The notes under the pieces are model-generated. The model searched no databases and was not told the DNA's origin. It saw nothing but the letters and a program-made list of their open reading frames with translations. Shown here one piece after another: positions 46,729-59,175 of a DNA stretch of 64,000 bases. Made by a program: the position numbers and the translations under genes. The DNA lies in contig NC_062219.1 in the NCBI RefSeq assembly GCF_902686445.1, positions 42,373,056 to 42,437,055 of the forward strand. The letters are read 5' to 3'. The stretch comes from Sciurus carolinensis. Taxonomy: Eukaryota > Chordata > Mammalia > Rodentia > Sciuridae. Numbering within the stretch: position 1 is the first letter of the stretch; every line of letters starts with the position of its first letter.

Positions 46729-47125
46729 CTGGAAGATATTATATTAAGCAAAACAAGTGAGGTACAGAAAGACAAATAGTGCCTGTTCACACTTACATAT
46801 GGAAACTAAAGCTGATCTCAAAGAATAGTGGTTACAGAGCCTGGGAGAGGTGTGTATGGGTGGGTAGAGAGAGGATAATTAGTGGGTACAGGGATGCAGA
46901 TGGATGGAATAACTTCTAATCTTTATAAGTGCAAGATAACTATGGTGGACAATAATTAGTATTTCAAAATAGCTAATAAAGAGAACTTTTGATGTTCCCA
47001 ACACATAGAAATGGCATATGTCTTCTGTGAGAGATATGCCAATGATGTGATCATTATCCATATATCAAAATGCCATTATGTACATAAATTAAAATACTAT
47101 AATTATCATATGTAAATTACACACA
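46729..47125 (+). mobile_element. Younger L1 3' end nested in L1M
   Basis: 'gaagatattatattaagcaa', 'caggtacagaaagacaaata'-like, 'acttacatatggaaactaaagctgatctc', 'gatgttcccaacacatagaaatgg', 'catatatcaaaatgcc' are the ordered 3' end of a different L1 subfamily, ending in an aca-rich tail. Confidence 0.8.
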
Positions 47126-47385
47126 CACATACACAGAAAAATGGAAAGAGAGATTTTAGTGGTAAAGGAATAGTTTGGTCATTACAGGAATCTGCACGAA
47201 TGATACAATGTCATAGAACTACACACACATTGTACTAATGTTGGTCTTCCTGGTTTTGATATTGCACTACAATTGTATAAGACAGAATCATTGAGGGAAA
47301 CTGAATGCAAAGTATGTACTAAGTACTGTTCTATGCTACCTTTACCACTCCTGTGATTCTATAACTTTTTGAAACAATAGAATAT
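47126..47385 (+). mobile_element. Old L1M 3' UTR, second part
   Basis: 'acaggaatctgcacgaatga', 'tacaatgtcatagaactaca', ttcctggttttgatattgca, 'gggaaactgaatgc', 'ctcctgtgattctataactttttgaaa' continue the 3' UTR interrupted at 46728. Confidence 0.8.
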
Positions 47386-48587
47386 TTCATTTATTTCTAC
47401 CCATTTTGAATTGAATTCTAAAACAGGCAATAAACTGTTTTTCTTTTCTTTCCTCAATGCAATTTTTCATTATCTTATAATTGTTCTGTTCTGGTGGGTT
47501 TCAAGACTCAATAGATTAAGCTTTCTCAGCAATCTTTTTTGCTTTTGTAATAGTAAATATAAGGGTATGAAGAAAAAAATTGCAATTTCTATACGCAACG
47601 AACGGCAAGGGTAATTGACATGTTTATATAGACGGAGTATTTATTTTTAAGATAAACATTCAAAATATTATATCAAGTAGTTGAAGTAGTGATGGCTGTC
47701 TATTTTTAGAAATATAAGTCACTGCTTTTGACAAGTTGGTTATAATTAAGACACTATCAAGCTGGAACTTCCTTCCACATTCCATATCACATATTTCAAT
47801 GTGAACAGAAAAATAAACTGTTAGGGATAAATTTTCAATTTACTCCCCAATCAAATGAAACACTATACAATGAAATGCTTTGCATTTTCATTTGGCGCAC
47901 AGATGTGTCTGGAAGGAACTTGACTTGAAATATGGGATGTTTAGCCATAAATTATTCTCAGTGTGACACAGAGGATATGAAATTTAACTACTACTTTTAC
48001 TGTTAAAGGAAAACTATTCTGGAATCATTTGGGGAAATTTTTGAAATAAACAGTGAGATATTTATCCAATAGAGATACTTGGCTTAAGTCACAAGTTTGC
48101 AAAATAAACTATCAACCGTATGCCAAGAAATCTAATTAATTTATGACTTTTCCTTATTAGTCTTATTAGGTGAGGAAGGAGAATCTCACCCCTTCCTTAC
48201 TGGTTAATTGTAATAGCCAGGTAAATTAAGTCTAACCATTTGAAAATCCTAAAGTAATTAACCTACTGAATGGACATTCCACACCTGTCCACCACCTCTA
48301 CTCTTTAATCCTCACACACATACACACATTGGCATAAAAGACTTTTAGCTCACATCTTTATACTACCAACCCTAGCTAACAGCTGAGATTGGTGGTATGA
48401 AATAGACAGGAATATTGGTTTGAAGATCTGTTGCTTTGGTATTTTATGGAATATCTTAAAATGTCAGTGGTGAATATTTATTCAAATATTCTTATTTGGC
48501 AAGTACCCCAGGGCTCCAAAGATGAGGAAGAATGAGTCTAAATTTGACTAGTAACTGTGAAAGTGCCATAAAGTTTGCATGTTGTTG
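47386..48587. other. Unique AT-rich DNA
   Basis: No gene or repeat recognised. Confidence 0.5.
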
Positions 48588-48744
48588 TTTTTTTTTAAAG
48601 ATTTTTATTTATTTATTTATTTATTTATAGTTGTAGATGGACAGAATGTCTTTATTTGTTTATTTTTTTGTGGTGCTAAGGGTCTGACCCAGTGTCTCAC
48701 ATATGCCTGTTAAGTGCTCTGCCACTGAGCTACAGCCCCAGCCC
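48588..48744 (-). mobile_element. ID-type SINE, antisense, with ATTT repeat tail
   Basis: T-rich left end, an (attt)n stretch at 48605-48628, 'agttgtagatggacagaatg', ttgtggtgctaagggtctga, then 'ctgccactgagctacagccccagccc'. Both promoter boxes are recognisable on the minus strand. Confidence 0.95.
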
Positions 48745-49654
48745 TGCCAGTTGGTTCTTGAGTCCCATTAGTTAAAGGAACCTGAGTAGTTTTGCAGGTG
48801 GTCAGTTTTCTCATTGTCCTCTCTTAGGCTGGTCCCAGAAGCCCACAGGCTTATCAACACCAGTTGACCAAAGAATTCAATGAAGCACTCCCTCAACTTG
48901 TCAAAGAGAGGAACTTCTCTAGAATATTTCTGTCCCTCCCACACAACCTCTGATGGATGGGTGCTCCAGAATTCCACACCATTTGCTTTTTTTCATCTTG
49001 ATCTGGTTTTGGTCTGTATACATATGAATGACTTGGAAACTCTCAGCATGGCTGCTAGTGAAGTAAATCAAAGGGCATCCTATCCCTGAATCCCACTCAG
49101 GTCTTTAAAAGCAAAAGTTGAAACTCTTTCTCTTGCTCTACCAGGGGAGGAAGAACACAGCACTATTTTCAAACAGTTCACTAACTAAACTCCCTGCAGA
49201 GTTGCCATTGTTTTTTAAACTTAGTTAATAAGTCGAATAAATGAAATCACATATTTTCAGTGTCCCTGGGAAACCATAACAGGTTGAAAATGAAGTTTGT
49301 CAGGGGTCAGAAGTTGACTAAAGTGCTGTCATTTTTAGCACACATTGCTACAGTAAGAGATTAGCACTTCTGAAATTAGATTGTAGAAATATTGACTCAT
49401 GGGGTTACTGAAATCCTGTATAGACCCAAAGATACACAAATCTGTGCACACTTGTAGATATGCATAAAAGCACACACACAGATGCAAGTCCATAAATCCT
49501 TTATTAGCACAGTCATTTGGGGCATGATTCTTTAGTATTTAAAACTCAAATTCAAATTCATTATGAATTTGTGCTACTGGTGACTAGAAGTAATGATTGC
49601 ATGGTCAATCTCGATGTTAGGTTAAAAAAAAAAAGACAGTTTAAAAGACTTCTT
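48745..49654. other. Unique DNA
   Basis: No gene or repeat recognised. Opposed 69-codon frames at 48768-49089 are unremarkable. Confidence 0.5.
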
Positions 49655-49812
49655 GATTGTTTGTTTTGGTACTGAGAATTAAACCCAGGGATGTTTAACC
49701 ACTGAGCCACATCCCCAGCCCTTTTTGTTTTATTTTGAGACAGGGTCTCTCTAAATTGCTGAGGCTGGCCTCGAACCACTGGAATTATAGGCATGTGTCA
49801 CCACACCCGGTT
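49655..49812 (-). mobile_element. B1-dID dimeric SINE, antisense
   Basis: ID half at left (tttggtactgagaattaaac, 'ccactgagccacatccccagccc'), then the B1 half: 'gagacagggtctctctaaattgctgaggctggcctcgaac', 'actggaattataggcatgtg', 'caccacacccgg'. The B1 part lacks the 'gatcctcctgcctcagcctcc' segment, a small internal deletion. Confidence 0.93.
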
Positions 49813-50011
49813 TGGTTTACAAGATTTTTTTCAAAAGAAATACATGTATTCATAAGACAAAAAATTAAGGGATAGGTAAATATATGATATGTAGGCATAA
49901 ACTATTTAAAAAATGCTTTTCCTGAAGCTTCAGGTTACTTTGAAGTTATGGAAATCACTTATCTTATTCTTTTCTTTCTTTTTTTTTAAGATCTTTTTTT
50001 TTTTACTTTTT

Positions 50012-50280
50012 TTTTTTACAGACTGCATTTTGATTCATTATACACAAATTGGGTACATCGTTTCATTTCTATGGTTGTGCACAATGTATATTCATACCAT
50101 TTGTGTAATCATATATGTACATGGAGTAATGATGTCTGTCTCATTACACCATTTTTCAAATTATAATTGTACATAATAGTGGCCTTCACTTTTACATGTT
50201 GGTACATTCACATAACCTAATTTGGTCAGTTTTATTTCCCAGTGCCTTCCCTTTCCCTTCTCTCCTCCCATCTGGAAATC
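50012..50280 (-). mobile_element. L1 3' UTR, antisense
   Basis: Poly-T at left, then 'cattttgattcattatacac', 'ataccatttgtgtaatcatatatgtacat', 'atgtctgtctcattacacca'. It shares the 'accatttgtgtaatcat' block with the complement of the L1 UTR at 945-975 in this window. The right part (50160-50280) is a further L1-like UTR block called with less certainty. Confidence 0.78.
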
Positions 50281-52899
50281 ACTTGTAATGATCCCAGAGG
50301 AGAACAAGGAAAAAAGAATGAAATTGTTGGATGACAGTTCTTCGATGTTAGAGATCCTGCAAGGTATTGCTCCCCAGAACACCACTCCAAAATTAGGGAG
50401 CTGTTCTGGTTAACTGTTGCAGAGTTAAGTCAGTTTGATGGATTTTGGCCTTGGTATATGTTGCCCATCCTAAATAAAAAGATTTTCAAATGGACAAGCT
50501 ACTACCAGCAAAACTGCACCAGCTCCTTCTGTTTGGTCTAGTTTTTCTTACTCTAAGCAAATCATCCTAATTTTTCTCCCTTGAAACTGAAGGGAAAAAG
50601 GACTTACAGGCATGAAAGAAAACTCCATTTCTGATATCATTTGATACTCTCTCCATGTCCATAAATTGCTAAAGGTTTGTGATAAATTATCACAAATAAT
50701 ATTTCATCTGTGCTCATAAAAAGTATAACGATTTTAATGTGAGACCCAATAAAATCCAGTGATAGACATTAACAGCATATCTCAAATAAATATTTAATAA
50801 AAAGGCTAGCAAATTCAGGGTCTTTAATGAAACTTTAATAAAATAAAATTTATGAGACAAGGAAACTGAAAGCAGAATATTTCCTTAGGAACCATTCTGT
50901 TTTGTTTTATCTTGTTTACAATATAGAAGCTTTTTATAAGAATGTGGGCAGTATGGAATCTTCTAAGACTATCTCAATATTTTCTACATTAAACCCCTTG
51001 TCTTAAAAAATATCTTGAGTCTGTATTAATCTTTGTCATTTTCTGAGCACATGTATAACATATTTTTCTCAAGAATGTAGTGAGGTTGCTATTTCCAAGA
51101 GCTCTTAAATTCTGAAATATAAGAAGTGTGTTTCCCAGCATTGAAACCCAAAGGCCATCTAGACACAATGTGGTGAGCAGAACATATGACAATCTCTCAT
51201 GACAAATCTGAATTGTGCTTTTCCTAACCATATGAAGCCTATTGGGAGAAGATTCCAAACAATTTGGCAACTCAAAGCAAAATGTATGCTTTGATATTGC
51301 ATCATACTTCTTAGGACTAAGCCATGCCCTGTGGCAGCAAGGTAGATTTTAGTGCTGAATTTCTTATTATACCCCCCAAAAAGTTATTCCATGCAAACCA
51401 TGCAAGAATGTAACCTCCAAAAATAAATAAATAAAAAAGAAAGAAAGAAATTTAGACTTACGAAGGCTGAATAGTATTTGCATGTTCATGCACCGTACCT
51501 TCTTATTTCTTCCTTGCTCTGATTTGGAGCATGTGCTTTCATTATTCATTTTGGCTTAATATTTTATTACTTAATAATAATTCAGTAAATTTACTTAGTA
51601 CAAGAAATTCATCTAATGACTCATGTCTTAAGGATGTTTTCAAAAAAATAAGTGTGCATTTTGTACCATCTGAGTATTTCCAGAATTTCTTAGAATTGTT
51701 GCAACTGATGCTGGAAGCTTTGAAATAAAGCAGAAGGCAGAAGTTCTTGTTTTGTGACCCTTTCCAAAATATATAAAAGTTTACAGTCATTGAATGCAAA
51801 TAAATAACTATACATCATTACATTTTTTCCTGTCACTAAAATTCTAATAGAGCCCAAAGAATTGTGAGTCCATTTTTCTATAATACAGGCAAAATAAGAA
51901 ATTTAAAGACTTGAGTTACGTATAACTTCTGATAGTGTACCTTAGTACTTAAAAAGTTTTTGACTTTAAAAAGCAAGATTAGAAATGTCAACATCTTCCA
52001 TAGCATTTGGAAGCTTATCGTAGGTTGGAAACTTTGCTATCAGAGCTCATATTTAACAAATCTGAAATTGGGATGTGTCTTACAGTTGTCTCAGTGATTT
52101 TGGTCATGCCTAACAACTAAAATATTAATTTTGGTGAAATAATGTAGTTGTTAAGGTAAAGATAACTGATCTGGTTTATTATTTATTTGCATTTATGTTT
52201 CTAGTGGTCTTCATTTGCATTCTTCCTTGTATACTTTCCCAGTTCCAGTCCATGGAGACTTCTAGGGTGTGGTTTTTCTGCCTGTAAAATAAGGGATCCA
52301 AGATCCCTTCCATCTCAAAAGTGCTCTACTCTACTTCTTCACTGCCTGGCAGGTATATCAGTCATTCCTGAAAAGAAAATCAGTCAAGGGCTCAAGGATT
52401 CCTCAATTTGCTTAATTGAACACAAACAAAATATAGCAAAACAAATTTTAATGGGGTTGGTAGGAGTGATTGAAGAGCAAGCTCTCACTTAAGTAAAATA
52501 AAGATTAGTTATGGAAGCCACAATATGGTTGTCTCTAAAGTTACATTTCATAGTCGTAAAGGGTATTTCTTCAACATGATTCAGAATTCTGGGAAAACCT
52601 GTGGGTCTTGGTGAAGGAGACAACTCTTCTTACTCCAATTTGATCACAGGAGAAAATGTGAAAGAGCTGAGAGTCTTCTTGTGCTCTTTGGTTTCTTTGA
52701 TGGCCACCACCACACTGTGGAGATAAAGAAGATGAGGACTAATGTGCTCGTGTACAACAATCTTGGGTAGCACAGATCTCTTCATGGGACTGTTATCAAT
52801 TTGTCACTCCTACCAGAGTCTGACCCCCATTATCTTCATCACTCCTTACATCAAATCAACCAATCAATCAGAAATCCCACTGATTCAAACTCCTAAGTA
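50281..52899. other. Unique AT-rich DNA
   Basis: 2.6 kb with no gene supported. An A-rich simple stretch (aaat/aaag units) lies at 51418-51449. Frames up to 93 codons show no recognisable protein. Confidence 0.45.
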
Positions 52900-53120
52900 T
52901 TTCCTTAATCTTCCCACTTTTCTCCATTAGCATGGACACTACCCTGATTCAGATTACATCATCTCTCACCTGGATCATTACAATGACTTTCAAAATGATC
53001 TCCATGGATCCAACCTTGCCTCTCCTTGTTCATTGTAATGAGGCAGCTGCATCTAGAAGCTTATAAAGTCTGAAACATAAGTACTCACTGGCACAAAACC
53101 TCATAGTCACCTAAATATAA
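52900..53120 (+). mobile_element. L2 LINE fragment
   Basis: 'catctctcacctggatcatt', acaatgactttcaaaatgat, 'ctccatggatccaaccttgc' match the L2 ORF2 'catctctcacctggactactgcaatagc' region. Confidence 0.75.
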
Positions 53121-53526
53121 TGTGGTGGCCAGAATTATACTTTTTAATACTTTTTTTGTTTTATATGATTCAATGAGTAATGCCTTTAGGAAAAAAATCC
53201 AATTTTTTTTTTTTTTGTACAGCAGCAATTCCAATCATTTTTCATATATTATGTAGAAACTAATATTTATGTGACTGACAAGAATAGACCAGATTGAAGA
53301 AGTTTGAGGAATATATATTGATTCTGTCTTTAAAAAAATCATTGCCTTTTTATTTGTCATAAAATTACAATTAGAAAAATAAAAGACAAAGTATTAGAGA
53401 AGATATCAAATAATTTTATTTGATGAAAACTTTCCAATAAAACCTTTTCACAAATCCTTTCCTAGTAAGAAATTTTAGTTCACTAATGCAAATGGAACTT
53501 TAATAGGACTTATAAGTGGTAGTAGA

Positions 53527-53540
53527 TTTACCACATTCTT
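53527..53540. repeat. Target-site duplication, left copy
   Basis: tttaccacattctt here and tttaccagattctt at 54714-54727 (13/14 identical) bracket the antisense L1. Confidence 0.85.
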
Positions 53541-54713
53541 TTTTTTTTAATTTTTAAAATTTGTTCTTTTTAGTTATACATGACAATAGAATGTATTTTG
53601 ACATATCATGCATACATGGAGTATAACTTCCCATTTGTTGTGATTGTACATGATATGGTGTTACACTGGTTGTGTATTCATATATGAACACAGAAAATTT
53701 ATGTCCAAGTCATTCTACTGTCTTTCCTATTCCTATCCCTCCTCCCTTCTCTTTATTCCCCTTTGTCTAACCCAGGAACTTCTATTCTTCCCTCCTCCCC
53801 AGTTATTGTGAGTTAGCATCCACATATCAGAGAGAACATTCAGCCTTTGGTTTTGGGGATTGACTTATTTAACTTAGTGAGATGGTCTCCAGTTCCAACC
53901 ATTTACCAGCAAATGCCATTATTTCATTCTTCTTTATGACTGAGTAATGTTCCACTGGGTATATGTACTACATTTTCTTTACCCATTCATCTGTTGAAGG
54001 GCATCTAGGTTGGTTCCATAGCTTAGTTATTGTGAATTGAACTGCTATAAACATTGATGTGGCTGGGTCACTATAGTATGCCATTCTGACTGGAGTAAGA
54101 AGGAATCTCAGTGTAGTATTAATTTGCATTTCTCTAATTGCTAAAGATGTTGAACATTTTTTCATATATTTTTTGTCCATTTGTATTTTTTTTCTGTGAA
54201 ATGCCTGTTCAGTTCCTTTGCCCATTTATTGATTGGTTCATTTTTTTTTTTTTTTTGGTCAAGAGTTTTAGTTCTTTATATATCTAGGAAATCAATGCTC
54301 TATCTAAGGTACAGGTGGCAAAGATTTTCTCCCACTCTGTAGACTCTCTCTTCACATTCTTGATTGTTTCCTTTGCTGTGAAGAAGCTTTTTAGTAGGTG
54401 CAGGGTCTCTGGTCTAATGCCTAGGTCTTTGATTCATTTTGATTTAAGTTTTGTCCAGGGTGAGAGATAGGTGTCTAATTTCATTTTGCTACTTATGGAT
54501 TTCAGTTTTCCCAGCACCATTTGTTAAAGAGACTATCTTTTTTCCAAAGTATGTTTATGGCACCTTTGTCTAGTATGAACTAACTGTATTTATGTGGGTT
54601 TGTTTGTCTCTGAGTCTTCTATTCTGTACCATTGGTCTTCATGTCTGTTTTGGTGCCAATAATATGCCATTTCTGTTGCTATAGCTATACTATAGTATAA
54701 TTTAAAGTCTAGC
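53541..54713 (-). mobile_element. 5'-truncated L1, antisense, with two internal deletions
   Basis: 1173-bp L1 read on the minus strand: T-rich tail, 3' UTR, ORF2 end. Compared with the copy at 408-1049, it matches up to the codons for AYY and then jumps at about 54078-54084 to ORF2 sequence well upstream, lacking at least what lies at 408-512. A second jump occurs at about 54391-54398, where 'aagaagctttttagt' joins 'ggtgcagggtctctgg', segments I remember as separated in intact squirrel L1s. Bounded by a 14-bp target-site duplication. Confidence 0.92.
53968..54225 (-). pseudogene. L1 ORF2 remnant with deletion junction
   Basis: An 85-codon frame whose C-terminal part (AYYSDPATSMF, LWNQPRCPSTDEWVKKM) is the ORF2 end also seen at 451-780. 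The N-terminal part (CSTSLAIREMQINTTLRFLL) comes from ORF2 further upstream. The first deletion fuses the two in frame near TPVRM/AYY. The frame then stops at a point mutation. Not expected to be functional. Confidence 0.88.
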
Positions 54714-54727
54714 TTTACCAGATTCTT

Positions 54728-55111
54728 AATTGAGAGTTTTAAATGGTGACTTCTCTGAAATTGTGATAGAGATCCATCTATAAAAACCTTTCATCTCACA
54801 ACATGGTAGTGGCAGATGGCAGATGGCAGAGGTATAAAAATCACCTTTTTTGTATTAATGGAAACTCCCTTCTTGACCTGAATCAAAATTTGGGTAACTT
54901 AAACTATGTGACTGTTCTTTAAATAAGTGAAATATTTAAATTTATTAGCCCTTTATATTGTTTCAGAATTAAAGTTTATTCAGGTAGATTTATAATTCAG
55001 TGAGTCTTTTCATGTCTAAATTTCAAAATAATTGATGAAAATGTTCCTAAAGTGTGGAATGATGTTGCTCTCACAGCCTCGCTAACCAGAGATTTCAGAG
55101 AAATAAAACAA

Positions 55112-55113
<2 letters not shown>
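54728..55113. other. Unique AT-rich DNA
   Basis: Nothing recognised except a short tandem gcagatg duplication near 54815-54830. Confidence 0.5.
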
Positions 55114-55151
<38 letters not shown>

Positions 55152-55154
55152 TGT
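55114..55154. repeat. (GT)n microsatellite
   Basis: About 18 GT units followed by a ggtgta imperfection. Confidence 0.95.
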
Positions 55155-56761
55155 ATGAATGAGAGGAAGAGAAAGAGCTATTGGGTCACTGGATGGGGAA
55201 GGGGTGGCTAGGCGGAACAAGAGATCCAGGAAAGTGTTCTAGTTCGAGTTCAAAGGCAATGTGCTATGGAACCAAGAAGAGTCAATGTTACAGATGAACT
55301 CCAAAGGCAGTCTCTGGAGAGTTTCCTCTTGTCTGGGGGAGGCTGACTTTTTGTTTCATTCAGTTGACAAGGTAAAGCCTAGCTATGTTATAGAGTGCAA
55401 TCTATTTAACTGAAAGTCCCCTGATTTAAATGTAAATCTCACCCCAAAACACCAGCACAGACACACCCAGAATAATATTTGGCCAAATATCTGGGCATCA
55501 TAGCCCAGACAAGTTAACATACAAAAGTAACCATCACACAGTCTTAATAATTTTTAGAATTCAAATTATAGTATTGATTAAATTTCACTAAAGAGTCATC
55601 TTTACCCTTTCCAAAAATAAATTTTTGCTCTCAATCTATAAATTTTTTAGTTCATTTTAATATTCTATGGTCCTTGCAAGTTCTGATTAAGTATATGCAA
55701 GTGCTCAAAAATTTCACTTAAGAAACTTTTTTTTGAGCCAGTAATTTGATGTTCACTTTACCTGCTGTTGTTTATCAGTGTAAAATATAATCTAGGTTTA
55801 AACAGTACAGACAGTAACAGAGTGGAATAAAGAGTTGAGAAATTCTCTAATATGGAGTAACAATCTGAAATTTAAATCCCATATATAGAATTAAGGATCA
55901 GAAGGAGATAAGGTATGACACTGTTTTCCAATGTTTTTGAAATTCCAAGAAGTTAATGAAGAGGCAGCTTTGTAGAGTTAGGGGGCAAAGAAAAGGGATG
56001 AAGCACTCAGGCTTTACAGACACGTAAATTGCGACCAAGGCATTTTTGGAGCTGAATTGACATGATGCATTTATAAAACCTCTCTCACAGGCCTGCGTTG
56101 AAGAGTAAATGAGAACATAATGCGTATTCTCACCTGGTGGCTAATGCAGAGAAAGTGGTCAACAAAGAAACCTGCTGTCACTTTGTTTATATTTGGTTTT
56201 TGTTTTGTTTATAATTATTTTTCTTATTACCCTTGCAAGGGGACTGGGATTTGCTCCTAGAACCCTCTTCCCCAAAGCTCATATTCAGGAAGCTCTTCTC
56301 CTTGAGCTGTTCTTTCTATAGACCTGCTCAGGGACCAAATACTCAAGAAGGAAAAACAAAAATAAAAAAAAAGGAAGGATTTGGAGAAAATTAATGGTTA
56401 AAAAGATTCTGAGGTTCATATCAATCACCTCATAAAGTCTCTTGCCACCAAGATAATAGCAAGTAGATATACTTCCTCCAGATTATTAGCAGAAACTAGT
56501 GAATGCATTTGTATCCAGTGCCAGAAAAAAAAAAAAAAACTTCTTTCTCCTCTGTACTGTGTCTTATTCATCTCCAAATATGAAGGAAAAATTAGGCCTG
56601 TATTAGTCAATCTCTTCTTAAAAGACTGATATGAAAATTTAAGGCCTTTTTAGCATCTGCTGAAGTTGAAAATGCACTTTGTACCCCAATCCTGTCTACT
56701 GGTGAAGATGCCATCAACAGCACCAAGTGTTCTTTTTCTTTCTTCTGACCATTCCTCCTGC

Positions 56762-56762
<1 letters not shown>
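55155..56762. other. Unique DNA with a weak MIR
   Basis: No gene supported. 56080-56190 resembles a sense MIR 3' part ('ataaaacctctctcacaggc … gaagagtaaatgagaacataatg'). A 17-A run lies near 56526. Confidence 0.45.

Positions 56763-56802
<40 letters not shown>
56763..56802. repeat. (TG)n microsatellite
   Basis: About 20 perfect TG units, directly preceding the LTR-like fragment. Confidence 0.95.
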
Positions 56803-56806
<4 letters not shown>

Positions 56807-56870
56807 AGTCAGCTTTTCATCACTATGACAACATACTGACAACGTACCTGAGAAAATTTAAATGAGGATA
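56803..56870. mobile_element. LTR-like fragment, low confidence
   Basis: 'ttttagtcagcttttcatca', ctatgacaacatactgacaa and 'gtacctgagaaaattta' resemble one end of a dispersed MaLR-type LTR ('…tttctgttactgtgaccaaaatacc…'). Only the first ~70 bases match. Confidence 0.4.
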
Positions 56871-59142
56871 CATCTACCTGCTGTATTCAAAACTGACAGT
56901 CCAAATAGGAGCATTTCTCTTTCTTCTAGCTATTTTTAGAATATTCCTCCCAACTATGGAAAATGAAGCCTGGGATCCAGAGGAAAAATCCTACTTCATT
57001 CCATAGCACATGTGATAAAAAGCACCCCAAAATCATACATGTAACGTTATACACCTATTCATCGTCTACAAGGCACAAAGCATTGTGATAGATGCTGTGA
57101 ACAACAAAAAGCTGTTTTATATACATTTCCTGTTATGAAGACCAAAATTGAATAGAGCCAATCAATGGAGAAGATGTTTCATATAGTGATCCTTGAATTA
57201 TAGTTCAAAGTCAATCAGTGAAGACTGGGGGTCGGTGGAGATATCATATAGATGAAAAGACCAAGTGAGAAAGAATAACATGGAAGTAGAGAGCCCTTAA
57301 TATAATGTAGCTTTGTTAAAACACAGGTTGAAGATTTAAATCACAAAAATTTTTTGAGTCTATAAACATACAGTGATAAATTCTACACAAGGTATTAAGT
57401 TTTACTTAGGAGATTTGTATTTTTAAAATTTGGCATAATCAAAGAAACGTTCCAAACACATTTATAGGAAGATTAATGTAATACTAGTGACAATACAATG
57501 GTAAAAGCATTGATTTGGACTGAGAAGTTGTTCAGTGAATGATATATTACCCATAAATTTGAATTCTCATTGTCATGAACAAGCAAGGTGAAAATAAGAA
57601 TTCAAAAGAGACCATAAATGTTATGCAAATTGTGAAGATGGATGCTTTAGCATCTAGTGACTTTACAAGTAGGACAAAGAATGAAAGGCAGTTCTGATGT
57701 CTATAAAATGATCAAAATAAATCATCTTATCATAAAGAAATTTAAACCTTGTCTACATGGAAGGGATTGTTAAAGTCATGAGTATTGATGACTTCACTGA
57801 GAAAAAGGCAAAGGCAGAAAAGAAAGCTTCAGTGTTTATCATAATGTGATGACATTATGTGTTATACATTAGGTTTGCTGTTTCCTATATAGTATTTCAT
57901 TTATTTAGTATAAAACTTCTTGGGGGATGTTTGGGAGAGGACATGGAAGAAAAAAGAGAAGGCATTGAAAGAGAAAGAGTGAGAGGAGAAATGGATAAAG
58001 AAAAATCATTACATTGTTGTGTGATATAAAGCAAAAGGAAAGAGGAGAGGGGTAAAAGTTGGTGCACGTGGTCAGAGACAGGATACTGAGGATGAAACCG
58101 AGGAAGGCTAGTTATTAATGACCTTCATGGTTCATGACATTGAGCATGGGGATCGAAAGTGGGATTTCAAGGCAGTCAGAATGAGTCGGTAAAATGCTCA
58201 AGTCAGCAAAGACAAAGACAGTGCCTTTTCCTCTATATCCCCTTCGCACTACAAAACCAGACCTTGTTCTCCTCATAGTTCATCCCTTGTACTTTCTCCT
58301 GGTGGTCTTCTGTCTCATTTCCTTCCATGTTTCTCTCTCTGGAAAATCTGACCCTTAGATACTGGATCCCCATTAAGCAAATATTTATAAAACCCATGCC
58401 TATACCGAATGCTGAAAATGGAACAATGAATTATATTTCTTTCTAGTAGTTTTGAACATTTTCTGTATGTCAAAGGTTTTTGCTTTTTATATCTTTTATA
58501 AATTGGTAATTTTGATAAACAAAATATATGTCATTTTAATTCATTATGTGGGAAATCATTAAGTTCAAGACAACTACTAATTCTTGAGAGTTTTTTGTTG
58601 ATATATTATTTTAGTAATTGAGATATGGTTCAGTTATCTCCTATTATGTATTTATTTCATGGGTTTACCATTGAACTTTGTCTTATGCAGATATATTTTA
58701 TACTGATGCATTAAATTTGCTTTGATTGTTCTTTCTAAATGTTTATAATCTAGTGGTTCTAGGTTTTTATATCATTTCTTTATTGCTTCTATTGCAAAAC
58801 TACTTATTAAAAAACTGGCTAAATAAAAATAATGTTGTAATAAGGGTGGAATGAGTCTATTGTTTTTATAAAAATCTTTCCAAGTTGTTCTCTTCATTTT
58901 TGTTTTAATATCCAGCCACAGAAACTAAACAAACACCATCCCTCTAGGGATGATAGGAATGTAACACACACAATGCTTATGTCCCTGTGAGACACATTTT
59001 GATTATTATGCAGGTGAAGAAAGGTCTTAAAGGGAAATGTTGATTTTCCCATTTCTGTCTTGCACAGTAAGGCAATGATCACTCTTTGTGTGATTTTATA
59101 GTACACAAATATTCCAGTGGATTAGTCACAGATTTAATCAAT
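56871..59142. other. Mostly unique AT-rich DNA
   Basis: 2.3 kb with no gene supported. Two weak antisense L2 3'-end-like stretches at about 57048-57150 ('aaggcacaaagcattgtgatagatgctgtg') and 58375-58440. The 70-codon minus frame at 58894-59106 is unremarkable. Confidence 0.45.
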
Positions 59143-59175
59143 CATCCAGATGTTTGATCAAACATCCAGATGTTT
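59143..59175. repeat. 20-bp-period tandem repeat containing an 18-bp palindrome
   Basis: catccagatgttt occurs at 59143-59155 and again at 59163-59175. The bases 59149-59166 (gatgtttgatcaaacatc) form a perfect palindrome. Confidence 0.9.

Noticed and set aside
53968..54225. Novel 85-codon gene
   Set aside because: It is an L1 ORF2 remnant carrying a deletion junction.
58450..58830. Possible antisense old L1 ORF2 segment
   Set aside because: A few L1-like words occur (e.g. ttgagagttttttgttgata) but not in a convincing order.
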